This document shows positions 39,451 to 51,987 of a stretch of 64,000 bases of DNA, piece by piece. Position 1 is the first letter of the stretch, and every line of letters starts with the position of its first letter. Origin of the DNA: Sycobia sp. Sy_11 (Eukaryota; Arthropoda; Insecta; Hymenoptera; Epichrysomallidae); the NCBI GenBank assembly GCA_018907035.1, contig JACCIC010000014.1, positions 1,525,001-1,589,000 on the forward strand, in the 5' to 3' direction. The translations under genes were made by a program, and so were the position numbers. The notes below the pieces were generated by a model that saw nothing but the letters and a program-made list of their open reading frames with translations, made no database searches and was not told where the DNA came from.

Positions 39451-39930
39451 ACTTTGATTAAAGTAAATAAATCAATATTTTACATCATAAAATTTGGCCT
39501 ATTATTAATGAGAAAATTATGAATATGTACCGATTATTTATAGAAATTCGTTATAATACAGGTATCAGAGCGTACCTGTACGCGATCCTTATGTTTATTC
39601 ATATAGATTTGAGTACCGAAAACATCGTTGCGCAAAATTCTTTAAATGCCACGATATTCTACATACTGTTAATAATCTTCGTAAAGACTGGCAGGACCGC
39701 ATACGTATATTATATTTTGGCGAAAATCCGATTTTCCCTTCGTAGTCGGACAAGCGCACGAGCCTCGGCTCCTGGCTCCGGACCAAATAACGCCTCGCCG
39801 TTCCGCGTCGCGCGCGAGACGTCCGGTCGGCGCGCGCGACGCCGACGAGTCGTTTCGCCGCTCCCCCTCGCCCCAACCGCCAGCGCGCGGCATACATTTC
39901 TGTCGGACGCGTAAAAAGGACGAGCTGCCG

Positions 39931-39933
<3 letters not shown>

Positions 39934-39984
<51 letters not shown>
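39934..39984. repeat. (TA)n microsatellite
   Basis: Directly follows a GC-rich island. Confidence 0.95.
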
Positions 39985-39986
<2 letters not shown>

Positions 39987-41581
39987 TTGGCACATATATA
40001 ATTGATCCTTATTTATTCGAACAAATGTGTGTAAACGTCATCGAGCGTGTTTACACAAGAACATCCTCGCCACCGACTTTACATAAACACTTTGCATAAA
40101 AGAGCTGCGGCACTTAATATGCGCGCGCGCGCACGTGTGTGTGTGTTTACCATCGAATCTGTATATTAATCCGCGTACGCGAGAAAACGTTTGGTCGAAC
40201 GAAAAACGAAAAACAAAACAAAAAAGAAAAAAAAAATCACGCCCGATGCTCCGACTTCTGCATGTAACAAGCTATGCTATAATAACGCGGGCGCCATTAA
40301 TGCAAATTATCCGGCGCGTAAACAATGTTTATTACGATTATACAGCGCCGTGGTTGTGCGGGCGCGCATGAGAGGCGAGGGCTCGTTGGCTCGTATTTGC
40401 CAAATTCGCGTAACGCGAGCGACGTTCGAGATACACCAACGCGCGTTTATCGCCCGCGGGCGAGTCAACGACACGCTTTATATTATTGATTCGATCGTCA
40501 AATATTTATAAGTTCGCGGTTTTTTTTTTCCTCTCTCCTTTCTTCTCCGTCCCCTACTCCTCGCGTTCCTCGTACGCAAATTTTTATTGCGTTTTACGAA
40601 AATTTATATATATATATATATATATATTTAAAACTCTCGTTACGAAATGAATATATATTTATAGGGATATATGATGCGCGCGGAGCGACAGATTAAAAGA
40701 CAAATACTTTATCGCGGGCACGCGGAGCTTTTCTATTATATTCGTTGCAGAGCAGTAAAAATTGTATACGGGATATGAGGTCAAATATGCGGGCGATGCT
40801 CGAATGTTAGAATCTCTCTAATCCGAGGGGAATTCCATTGCGATGCGTTTAAAGTCTATATTAATTCGAAGATAATTTGAATAATATATATTTGAAAAAA
40901 TGTAATATGGAAGAATAAATGATATAATGAAAAATCTTATACGACTAAATTAAGATCTAGGGGAATGTCTAATGCTTGTTTCTATACCGATTGATTTTAA
41001 AAAAATGACGTGTTTTAAATAACATTATGTGTTAACATTGAAAAATTCATTAATTTGCGTCTATTTTACATTACTGCTGAGGCTTAAACAGATTAATCGA
41101 GCGATGCGGAAATCAGAGCGTTTTGGAACATTTCATTCGGAAAGTTTTGTTTATAAAACGTTCTCATTTCCAACACGGTGGAGCGAATCTTTTTTTAACT
41201 CTGCGCCGATGTAAAATATAGACGTAAATCGTGATTACGACTCTCTAAAATTTGCAATAATTCACCGTTTAGGTATAAAATTTTCTTTAAAGTAGCCAAC
41301 TTTCTCCTCGATCGGTAAAAATCGACTCCTTCAAAAATACACGTGCGTACGTTTTGTATGTGTTTTGCTTTTGTTATTATCAATTTCGAACATTAAGAAT
41401 AATTTCAATACTTTATTGATTTCAATGTAATAAAAATTTAGCTCGATAACGTTGTGGGAGAGCGCGCTGGTCCGCGTACAATAGATTCCAATTAGCCGAA
41501 TCGAACGGCGCACTCTAGTTGGGTACAAACGGTAATGGCAATTATATATCTCACGGTCTCCGTATTATCAGACGACCATAA

Positions 41582-41588
<7 letters not shown>

Positions 41589-41635
<47 letters not shown>
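41589..41635. repeat. (TA)n microsatellite
   Basis: Uninterrupted TA run. Confidence 0.95.
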
Positions 41636-41637
<2 letters not shown>

Positions 41638-43063
41638 GTATAATCAGCTTGAATTGAGATATGTCTGTATATATAGAGAGAATATATTCAATCATTATTA
41701 TTAAGTAATTTAACTTGTATTTGAGTTAAAATTTATGAATAAAATATATTATCTTTTACAGCAAGCTGCAAAATATGGAAGCATTCACACGAAATGAATA
41801 TGAAATATTCATGTTTATCAATGTGTTTAATTATACCAATATCAATTATAGTATATACACACGGACACACGTACCATGAAATTTATTAATAATAACAAGT
41901 TGAATTTCGTCTATTTTCTTTCTTTATCTGCCAGGGATATCATACAAGTCAAGGTCATTATTGAAAAAAAAAAATTTTGAATAAAAAGGATAGTATACTA
42001 ATACACCACAAGAAAATATGAGAATTTCCCGTCTTTTTCCTTCATAATTTCCATTTTTATCTGAAACTTTTCAGAAGTCATTCTGTGCAGCGCGTTTCAT
42101 GAATCCCTTTTAATATGCTAAAATGCCCCCTTGTTCGACAATATTTTCTGATTATCATTATCAGACGTTCCTTTCTCTAGACAAATAACGGCGGCGATAC
42201 GAAGGCACAAATATTCCAAGCTGCAATGATTTCCAGTCTATTATCAGTTAATAAATTCTTCAGCAAACAAAGATCATTATCGAAGTAGAGCCTTTACCGC
42301 GTTCTCTCTTCTTCTTGCTTCATCCTTCGCTCTATATGAAATTTGCATTTTTTTTCCCCCCTGATGGAAAAATTTTGGTCGAGCTGTATAATGAGCCGTA
42401 TGGCCGTTCTATTAATAAGCCTGGAATATTAAATTATTGGCTCGCGTTATCTTCAAATTTGACTATTGATGCGTTAACATTATCGAAACTGTTTATGGTA
42501 AATAGCAAAGGAAACTCTATATTTCGAGCTGAATTAATTGTTTTAATATCATTACGTTAATTTCATTTACAACTGATAATGTCATTATTCATAATATGAT
42601 AGTAATAAAAATATTGCGAATGAAACGTTGATTTTCCAGGACCATCTATGAATGATTGATTATATGCATGTATATAAAATAATAAAAAATTTATTATATA
42701 CTTGAGTCAATTCTTTGTACTGAAGAAATATATAGCGTGTAACTAAATAATCCTTTAGGATAAATAAATAATCCTTTTCTAAATATATTTCCATACGGCT
42801 ATTTTTATTATAATAGTAAAATTTCGTCTAAAAATACTGCATTATAAAATCAAATGTAGAAAAAAATATGAATGATTGGAATGTCTGGAATGATGTAATT
42901 CTTATCAATTACAGTATTCTACAACGTACAGAGGTTGTATATTATTTTTATTGAAAGAAAAAAATAAATAAAATAACTCACTGACACTTATGCTTGAATA
43001 TAGATATATAAAGCAATTAAATGCAGACTACACTAGCTTTGTAGACTTTATGTATCTCAGGGT

Positions 43064-43139
43064 AAATTGACACAGCTGTAATAAGGCTTTAAGCCGATTA
43101 TATCGTGTATACATTTTAAGAAACATTGATCTATATAAG
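43064..43139 (+). promoter_or_regulatory. Gene D promoter: AAATTGACACAG motif and TATA box
   Basis: AAATTGACACAG is at 43064-43075 and TATATAAG at 43132-43139, 57 bases before the ATG. This mirrors the layout at gene A; little else in the two upstream regions aligns by eye. Confidence 0.55.
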
Positions 43140-43188
43140 CTTCGGCCGCTAATGCGCCGGTATAGTTTTGGTTAGAAATTCGTTAATC

Positions 43189-44878
43189 ATGAAGTTTGCC
43201 ATTCTCTTCTGCATAGTAGCATTTACTTGCGTAAGTATAGAAGTGGATTTTTTCTTCTTCTTCTTCTCTTGCTCCGTTGTTAATAATTGTACGATCTTTT
43301 TCGCATAATAATTTAATTTTTTCTTTTTTTTTTATAAAGTTAGAGCAGATTTTAATACAAAAGCGGAATTCTTGTATTTTTCATTTTTCTATAGAAATTT
43401 TAAAATGCGTTAGTGTAAAGCAGCTCGGCGTGTTTTAGATATTTTCACGTACAAGAATAAGTGCTTTATTCTTTGACCCAATTATACGAGAGAGATAACG
43501 TGTCTTTCTTTCATTAATCGTTGCTATTCAAAATTTAATCGTTATTAAAATCTGTTTTTATAAACTTTTTAAAGGTAATAGAAAATTGCAGTTTTTTCAA
43601 TTAAAGTATTCAAAGATGGATTCAGTATTTCTAATAATTTAAAGAAAAAAACACATTAAACTCACGTTATTCAGGATATTTTTCGATAAAATATATATAT
43701 TCTATAACCTTTCTAAGCTAATGTCTGTGAACGAAAGAGAAATAATTGTCGTTTAATACAAATTGGATATAAAAAATATATTCAATATATTATTATTAAT
43801 TATTTTCACTCACGCATATAACCTGCATTGAAAAGCACATTTAAGAATACAATGGTAAAGTACAAAAAATTACAAGACAAACGAAAAAAGAAAAAAAAAT
43901 TCAAAATCCTATTCCACTCCCACCGTGCAATACAGGCCACCGAGGCGTTCCTGTTCTTCGACTTCGAGAGCGACGGGAAAAATCACGGCGATTTCCCACC
44001 GCTACTCCAGGCCGCCCTGCGCAAGCTTCATGATTTCAAGGAGGGCGTCGATCGCGCGATCGATCTCCAGGTCGGCCACATTCAGAGCAAGGCGTACTAT
44101 CTGAATCAGAAGGCCCAGCAACTGATCGACAACGTCAGGCAGAGGGCCGACGAGATCACCAACAGCAACTCGAGGCAGATCAACGAAATCGTGGACAAGG
44201 TATATAATACAATCGTCTGAGCAGATCAACGGATTTTTCCCCAAAATTGAACGCTCCGGCGCGTTTTGCGATTTGTTACGCTTATGCCTCGCGAGCGCGA
44301 GCCGCGCGGCGGCGCGTAAACACGATGTAAAAATGAATTTTGCGGAGCTCTCAGATCAAGAACCGTGGCTAATCGACGAATGTAACAATTTTATAACACT
44401 ATGCCAATATTTGTTTCTTTAGCAGACTCCCCCTCATTCACGCGATATTATCATTGATTGTTGTAAAATTTTTCTCTTGGGTGCATCGTTATCTTTGCGC
44501 TCAATGTAGAGCATTCTTTAAACATTGTCAGGCACGCGTTAATCATGGATATATTTTATTTAAAGCAACAACAATAATAATAATAATTCAACTATACATA
44601 TTGGATAATATGAAATAATAATACAAAAGCCGGGAAAAAAATACAAAACTAAATATGTATTTATTCAAACGTTGCAAAAAAATAACAAATCTTCAATATT
44701 GGGAAACGCACGTATTTCACCGTTCCATAGAATTTTCTCGAAATATTGTTTCATATTTTATATAAAAGCTCATTATTTTCAGGAACAAAAAATATCCATA
44801 TATATATATATATTACCATACACTATAGGTATACTATACAGCTTCACAATTATATTTTCCAACTGTACAAATGAGAGC

Positions 44879-44938
<60 letters not shown>

Positions 44939-47474
44939 TGAGTTGAAATCGCTATTGAAAGTTAATAGAGCATTAAGAATAAGAACAGAAAAATATACAC
45001 AGTACCGAGGTACCTAAAAAAAAAGCAGTCGAATTTATAACAGACATAATAAATATTTTTCTGCGTTTCATTAGATTTTAAATGAAAAAGTAAAAAACAA
45101 CGTCGTCTTAACGTATCCCCGCGAGCTCGGAGATTTTCACGAGATCGCCATATATCCGGCATAAGAAGAATACCCGCACGAACAGACAAATATCCCATCG
45201 TCCTCATTTCTCTGTCTCGAAATTTTAGGCGGACAAGGACATCGACCTCGTGGCCAAGGACGCCGAGTCGCACGGCGTCAATGTGTCCGAGTGCCGTAAG
45301 ATCATGGGCAATCTGCGCCAGATGGCGGTCAACGTCGTGGTGAACTCGAGCCGCTGCGTACTGTCGAAGATCGAGGAGAGCCACAATATCACGAAGCACA
45401 TGATGAACAGGACGGACGTCGTCATCCAGGACATAAGGCAGATCAGGAACGAGAGCGGCGTCTGCATCCAGGAAGTCAAGAGCATACAGCAGGCGATCGC
45501 GGCCTCGGTCTGCTTGACGAAGGTATATAGAATCTCAGTGCGTTGCTCGATACTGTGTTTTCTTGTTGTTTTTGTTTTATCTATCGTTCTTCGTAGAGTC
45601 GCGCGTTCACGTAGCGATTCATTATAAATATTTCTAAAGCAGAAATTGTTGTTCTTTTAAAACTTTGAACTCTGTTTGTATGCTCTCATTATTGCGGTAA
45701 CAATCGGTGTCCAAGGTCTTCGATGACGACGATATTGTGTAGAAGTCATATGTAATATGAGAGTAGGTTTTTTTTTTTTGTTACTTTGATAATTTTATAA
45801 CTAAGGACTTACCTTACTTCTTTTAAAGATCCGTGGTTAAGGAATATATCGTTGAAATTACAATGTAAAAGGATTTATTCCTTTTCATCAATATTAATTC
45901 GAATCGATTAAAGAATCAGTCACGTTGAACGTGTAAGTGAACAATAAAATAAAAAGAGAGAACAAAAAAAGTGCTGAAATTGAATGTGACAGAACAATGG
46001 AATGGGATAAGCAATATAGACTAAAAGAATATTTTTAATAAAATTTGATACAGAAAGCTAGAATATCGATTGATAAGATTATTAGATTTTCGTAAAGATT
46101 TTAGTGTGCCTATTGTGTACGTCAATGGAATGCCAAAAGTATATATTTATTTATTGTAAAACTTATGAATGCATAAGTAATTTACATTTAAATTACTTAA
46201 TTTACTTAAAGTAAAGTATGCAATATAACTTTATTCAATTCTTCCTAAATGCTGATAATATATCCTGTTTGTACGATTTGGTATATGTGATATCCATATA
46301 GCGACATATCTATGAAATGAGTCAATGATACTACAAAAGTCTATTTAGTTTGACCGTAAATTTATACAGTATGAATATATACTGATATTATCATTTTTCA
46401 TTGTATGAATACCTCATATTCCCAAATTTTTTTATATACATTTAAGGGTTAGAAGTATTTTATAGTTGTTCCATTGTAGAATCATACGAAGGTCACAAAA
46501 CTGAAAAATAACCTAATGAATGTGAAATAAGTTGAGAATTTTAGTCTAACACGTCGAGAGTTTTCTGAATTAAAAAGAATACTTCAATTACATCATCGAA
46601 GACGATCGAATGAATTACAAATCTTAAATTACTCCGAGTTCTAAATCTATCGAAACTGCAAACTTACACAGGCCTCAACTCCACCAATTCCAATTCTGCA
46701 ATATTAAAAATTCGCACATCCTAATATTTGCATTATCAATTTCGCTTTGAGATTTTGTGCACAAATTCAAATACTCCTGATGCGTTAGAGCAAAGTACTA
46801 ATCAGAATTTTTTTTTTGATTTTCTGATCCTGATTTGATAATCAATCAGATATTTACTAAAACAAATTCACAAAATAATTTCATTTCTGTTAACCGCAAA
46901 AGTGTTAAATGATGGTATCATACTATACAATATACGTGCAGGACAAGTCAGTATAATGTATACAAGATGAATTCTATAATAACATGCAAACAATGATAGA
47001 ATCCCCTCTTTTCTACACCTTGTTGCACAGACCGGGGCGAAGGCGACCTGGGCCATCACCAAGCAGGTGCCGTCCCTGTCCATCGACGTCGTAAAATTCC
47101 TCCTCCTGCTGCAGGGTCTGCCGGCCTCGCTGCCCACCTGCATGAGCCAGAACGCCCTCGACACCATCACCGACGAGTCCGAGAAGGTCAAGCTGAGCGT
47201 GATCGGCTGCATTCGCGAGAAGCTGAACAAGGTCGTCGGCAACGGCACGGGCCACCATCGGCCCGACGCCGCTGTGCCCGCCCTCGGACCCCCGAGCACC
47301 GCCGATGCCGCGGGCCCGGACGCGGCTGTCGCCCCGGCCGCCCAGGAGCCCGCCGTTGACGCGGCCGACGCCGCCGCCGCCGCCGCCGCCGAGGCCGCGG
47401 ATTCGAGCACGAGTCCACCAGAGCCGAGCGCTCCGGAATCCAACCAGTCTCCCGACGCCCTCGGAGAGAATTAG
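43189..47474 (+). CDS. Gene D: secreted six-cysteine protein with Ala/Pro/acidic C-terminal tail (347 aa, 4 exons)
   Basis: Exons are 43189-43230, 43936-44199, 45229-45522 and 47031-47474, all GT-AG and phase 0, giving 347 residues. The signal peptide core is MKFAILFCIVAFTC. Residues 19-102 form a helical, cysteine-free segment rich in Gln, Asn, Arg and Asp. The family cysteines are at 124, 145, 181, 197, 237 and 260, with spacing identical to gene A. Four N-glycosylation sequons lie in exon 3 (N120, N155, N162, N176) and one in exon 4 (N271), more than in its relatives. Residues from about 276 to the end are a low-complexity tail of Ala, Pro, Asp, Glu and Ser with a run of eight alanines, absent from A, B and C. 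The exons are strongly GC-rich. A TATA box is at 43132 and AATAAA at 47630. Tsetse EP protein is remembered to combine such a domain with a repetitive acidic/Pro tail, but homology is unproven. Confidence 0.84.
44883..44934. repeat. (TA)n microsatellite in intron 2 of gene D
   Basis: Intronic TA run about 295 bases before exon 3. Confidence 0.95.
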
Positions 47475-47629
47475 AGAATTGAGAGCGCGCGCGCCCGGCG
47501 GACGGGGACGTCGTTCCGGCTAGTACGGTATCGGCGCAAACGTTTGCAGCGATCGCCAAATTCACGCTGCCGATCTTGCGATATATTCATAGATTCTTAA
47601 GCTTTGCATGTGATTTGTATGAATGTGTA

Positions 47630-47635
47630 AATAAA
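47630..47635 (+). terminator. Poly(A) signal of gene D
   Basis: Canonical AATAAA about 156 bases after the stop codon, followed by a T-rich stretch. Confidence 0.6.
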
Positions 47636-50600
47636 ATTTTATATTTTATATTTATATTCACGCCTCTCTTAAATAGATTGTCTAATTCGCCTCGTCGATC
47701 GAGCGAATATGCGACCACATTTTCCTTTTTCTTCAGCCATCCTATGTCGATAAAAATGGCAATTATTTTTGTTTTATGATGGTTATTAAACCTCTCTATG
47801 CCATGAATACTTTCGTGATAAGACTATCAATTTTATTAAAAACACTTTGTTAGATAACACGGTAGTAACGATACAATTGCTCTTAGTGTACAGGGGAACC
47901 AAATTTTGTAATCCGTTAGCCCGTTCTTGTAGGGTTTCCAACATACTTACACATACTTCATTGATATATTTACAATACGTTAAAAATATATTAAAAATTA
48001 ATATTTTTATTCTTTGAATAACGGACGTACTAATAAGATTATCAAAATAGGGAAGGATTTTATATACGTAATTTTGAAAAAAATCTATTAATTTATGAAA
48101 TTAATTCCGGTCCTTGTCACAACGTTAATATTGAGCAGACATCTATAAAAGTAAAAAAAAAATTTATATGGGTGAAAAAAATTAGTCTGATGAAAGATTG
48201 GTCTTTGTTAATCATGCAAAATATTCATAAGTGCATATTATAAATTTCGATAAAAGTCGTTATGAAAAAACATTTTTTACTATCTATACAAATGCTCGAG
48301 ACTATCTATACAAAAGTTCGAGAGAAAAATCACAAAAACTAAAAACCTACATAGATATGTACGATTTATCACTTTAGCATAAAAAGTATTGATAGTATTT
48401 TACTACATTATCTAAATAGTTAACATAAACATATATGCACATTTTTGTGTACATATTTTTGAAATTTAATTTATTTTTAGATTAATTGCTTCAAAAGATT
48501 TAATATTCATAATGTACAGTAATTCAAGATTGTACGTTGCTATAGATATATTTTTAAACATAATTTTCATAAAGATAACGTTAATATAATGTTACTTTAT
48601 TTTATATAAACTTTAGAGATTAATAGGTAAGTTAAAACGTAATGTATGTGTGGACGGATGTCGGGAAGTTTCAAGGGATATATATGAATAGATGTAAAGA
48701 TGGATGGATTATTGGATTGTGATGTGATATCCTACATAGTTCAGTAATTAAATTATAAGCTACGCACTTGACATACAAGCATAAATTAAAAAGTAAGGTA
48801 CAATTATCCAAGGTAATATTATATACCCTTTAAAAACGATTGTTTTTGAAGGAATATGCCTGAAATCTGAAGCGATTCACTTTAGGAAGATCATTCCTTA
48901 AATCTGGAACCACAATCCTAAAACAATACTTATACATATATATTCTAGCCTATCGAACCTCCAAGTTAAAAATTCAACAACGCTTAGATCCAATTTTGAC
49001 GAAATTCTCAAATAATCTTATAGAACCCGCATGTTGTGAAATAATGTCCATTAAGGAAACGCATAAGAAATTGCAACCGAGAGCTAAATGGCGTGAGTTA
49101 TAGTTTTATTTATTTATTTTTTTTTTAAAGAACAGTAAACGACATAATACGATCAAAATCTGATTTGTACATGTTATATTTAGCGTATCTCACCATTCAT
49201 GAATTTTTACATTATTTTTTTGTTCATTGTAAAATTTATGGCTTAAATAGATAACTTTAGTATATTTTATGCAAGGCAAATAAAGGTTTTCATCGGTAGA
49301 AGCTTAGTTTGCTGAAGTAGGCACCTTCTTCAATATATTGATAAGATCTCATCTGTAATTTGCATGATTCAAAGTACAAAAAACATGTGTACCCAAGGAT
49401 GTTTTACAGTCTAAGAAAGGCACAGTAAGGTGTCCATAGTAAAAATTCCTGATTTAATTATTTAAGGCTATTTCTTGCTCAAGTAAGTATATGGATAGTA
49501 CAATTTAAGTAAAATAATTAGTTCTTAATGTTTTTAGGAACAACAAATACATTTTTCAATATCTTTTAGAAATTTTCAAATTGAATGTTTCAATGATTTC
49601 AGGCGTACTGAGTGACAATCTAAAAAAGATAAGTTTAAAAACTTATTAAATTAAAAAAGAATTCATATTGTGTATGTTAGACATAGTCGCTTAATTCGTA
49701 TATCTTTTAATAAAATAAAATACTTTGTTAAAACGTAATCGTAGATTATGACAGAAGCGCATTTGTATTGTTAAGCTAAGTCTATACTATAATTAAATCT
49801 TCGTAAATTATCCATAACTGTTTCTTTCGTACAAGAGCCAATCAGTATAGTCTGTTCTTTGATGAGAAAGAAAGTATTGGTTTATTGCTTGATAATATTT
49901 TGCTAGTAGATCTCTTCCGTATTTTGCGTCAAACCCTACTCGATCGACTGCGCGTTCACAAATTACACCACACAACACTGCACATCTTAAAGATCATATT
50001 TCTGGTATAATTTTTACTCGATATTGTAAATTATAATTCATGAACGCGGAATATTAAAAGATTATTAAGTTAAAATTAAATTACTATCATTACTAATATT
50101 AAACATTACTAAGATATTTATTAATTACTGCACAAACTTTGAAATATCCTAGAGCCAAACCACTAAACTTATTAACTTTATTGAAAGAAGCCAAAAAAGT
50201 AACCAAACCTTCCATTTTTCCATCAGGACAGGAGTTAAATTAAAACGACTAAAGCTTTCAAAATATCCCACGAGTCTTCTTGAAAATGCTGTAGGTTATT
50301 TTTTCCATTTTCTTAGCTACATATCCACTTCAGAAGGATTTAGGATAACTTTCGTTAAATTGTGATACATCCTTTGAAATACAACTGCTCTTAAGGATAT
50401 CAAAGTTCATTGGGGTAACCAGCAGTAAATGTTTAAATATAGTATGCAATAAAAGAAAGATTACACGATTCTCTATTATAAGTAGTAAGAAGATCTGTCG
50501 AAGCTTGTAAAAGCATGTTTTCGATATCATTCATGTATCCTGCTTTAGGTAGGTTTTTCACTCCGGAAAGTACTATATAATGAAGCTCTAACCGCAAATT

Positions 50601-51665
50601 AATGAGCAAAAGCATTCAGGTCGTTTAGCACGAGTGGCGAAGGATCAAGTGTTCTTTTCTAGGTCGATAGACCATCATCTCGCGAACGTTTACATTTCTC
50701 CAGGATCGATACGGACTGTATACAGACAACAACGCTACGACGAACAGCCACACTTTCGCGTTCTACTTATGAGGGAAAATTCAGAGGGACAAGGTAGCGC
50801 AAAAATCGCCGAAACTGTAAATATGAGACACGATTAACATTGACCGCTCGCGCATTATCGCGGAATTCCGCGCCACGTAAGCGAAGACACGCCCGGCAAA
50901 AATTGGGAAAACGGAAGGGACGAAGGTACGAGCGTATCGCTCGTCGCTCGAATCCAGCCAGTCATCGTTCCTCGTTAGCGGGCACGATTTTTTTTTTTCG
51001 CGAGCCAACGTACGTCTCGCCCATACGTCAAAAATAAAGGGAATCTATCGAGGAAGCGTGTTATCTGCCGCAAGGGGTTTTTTTTTTTTGGAATCTGTGC
51101 TCCCTGTGTTTCATTATTTTTTTTTCACCATTGATTAATGCATCTGCGGTCACAAGAATATTAAACATTACCTTGAAAATATTGCACAAGTTATTTGTCC
51201 AGATACTATAGTAATCTTAATAAATTTTTAATAAAAATAAAAAAAAAATTAATTATTTGGCAAACGACGTTCCATATCTCATTTAAAAAATTATCGCAAA
51301 CAATTATGATTACGAAATCTATTAAAATCAATGATAACCGTGTGAATGGTCATCTTTACGGGTAACGAAAAGGGATAATATTCAATCTTATGTTAAATTA
51401 CATTCAAATTATTCGACCGAAGCTTTCATAAACAATCGTAGCGCAGGCCGTTATTCGTCAAATTAACGTGGCTTCGACTTCAATAACGACACCATTGGCA
51501 ACAAACTTTTATGCGAATTTCGCACAAACGCAAGATCCGCAATTCCGCGCGCAATTATTTCCGTGGAAGATTGTTCGTTCAGCTGGGGAAAAACTATAAT
51601 AACTATTTTATATAATAATTCACCGGAGAAATGCTCGAGATTAAAATATTGTACGTGCGACGAGC

Positions 51666-51669
<4 letters not shown>

Positions 51670-51731
<62 letters not shown>
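51670..51731. repeat. (TA)n microsatellite
   Basis: Uninterrupted TA run. Confidence 0.95.
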
Positions 51732-51734
<3 letters not shown>

Positions 51735-51910
51735 CTGCAGAGTGCAGAGAACTCCTCTAGAGGATGAGAGGGCGCCTGTAGAATACTGCTCTTCATTCTT
51801 ATACGGCACTCTTGTATAAATGGTTACGTGCCGTTGGGCGTTACGATATCGTATAATACAGAGGACCGGTGTGGAGCGGCTTTACTGCCTCTCTCCCTCT
51901 CCCCCACCTC

Positions 51911-51935
51911 ACTCTCTCTCTCTCTCTCTCTCTCT

Positions 51936-51985
<50 letters not shown>
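51911..51985. repeat. Compound (CT)n(TA)n microsatellite
   Basis: CT run to 51934, then TA from 51939. Confidence 0.95.

Positions 51986-51987
<2 letters not shown>

Larger units (their letters stand above)
36300..43060. other. Gap between C and D, second part
   Basis: No supported gene. GC-rich islands at about 37470-37740, 38390-38760 and 39720-39910 have overlapping frames on both strands, including a 198-codon minus frame at 38173-38769 that runs through a (GT)n repeat. This could be promoter-type or non-coding RNA sequence. I see no splice structure to support coding. Confidence 0.5.

Noticed and set aside
46868..47565. Long minus-strand and alternate plus frames over exon 4 of gene D (up to 191 codons)
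   Set aside because: Shadow frames of GC-rich Ala/Pro codons; the plus frame from 47031 aligns with exon 4 of A and C.
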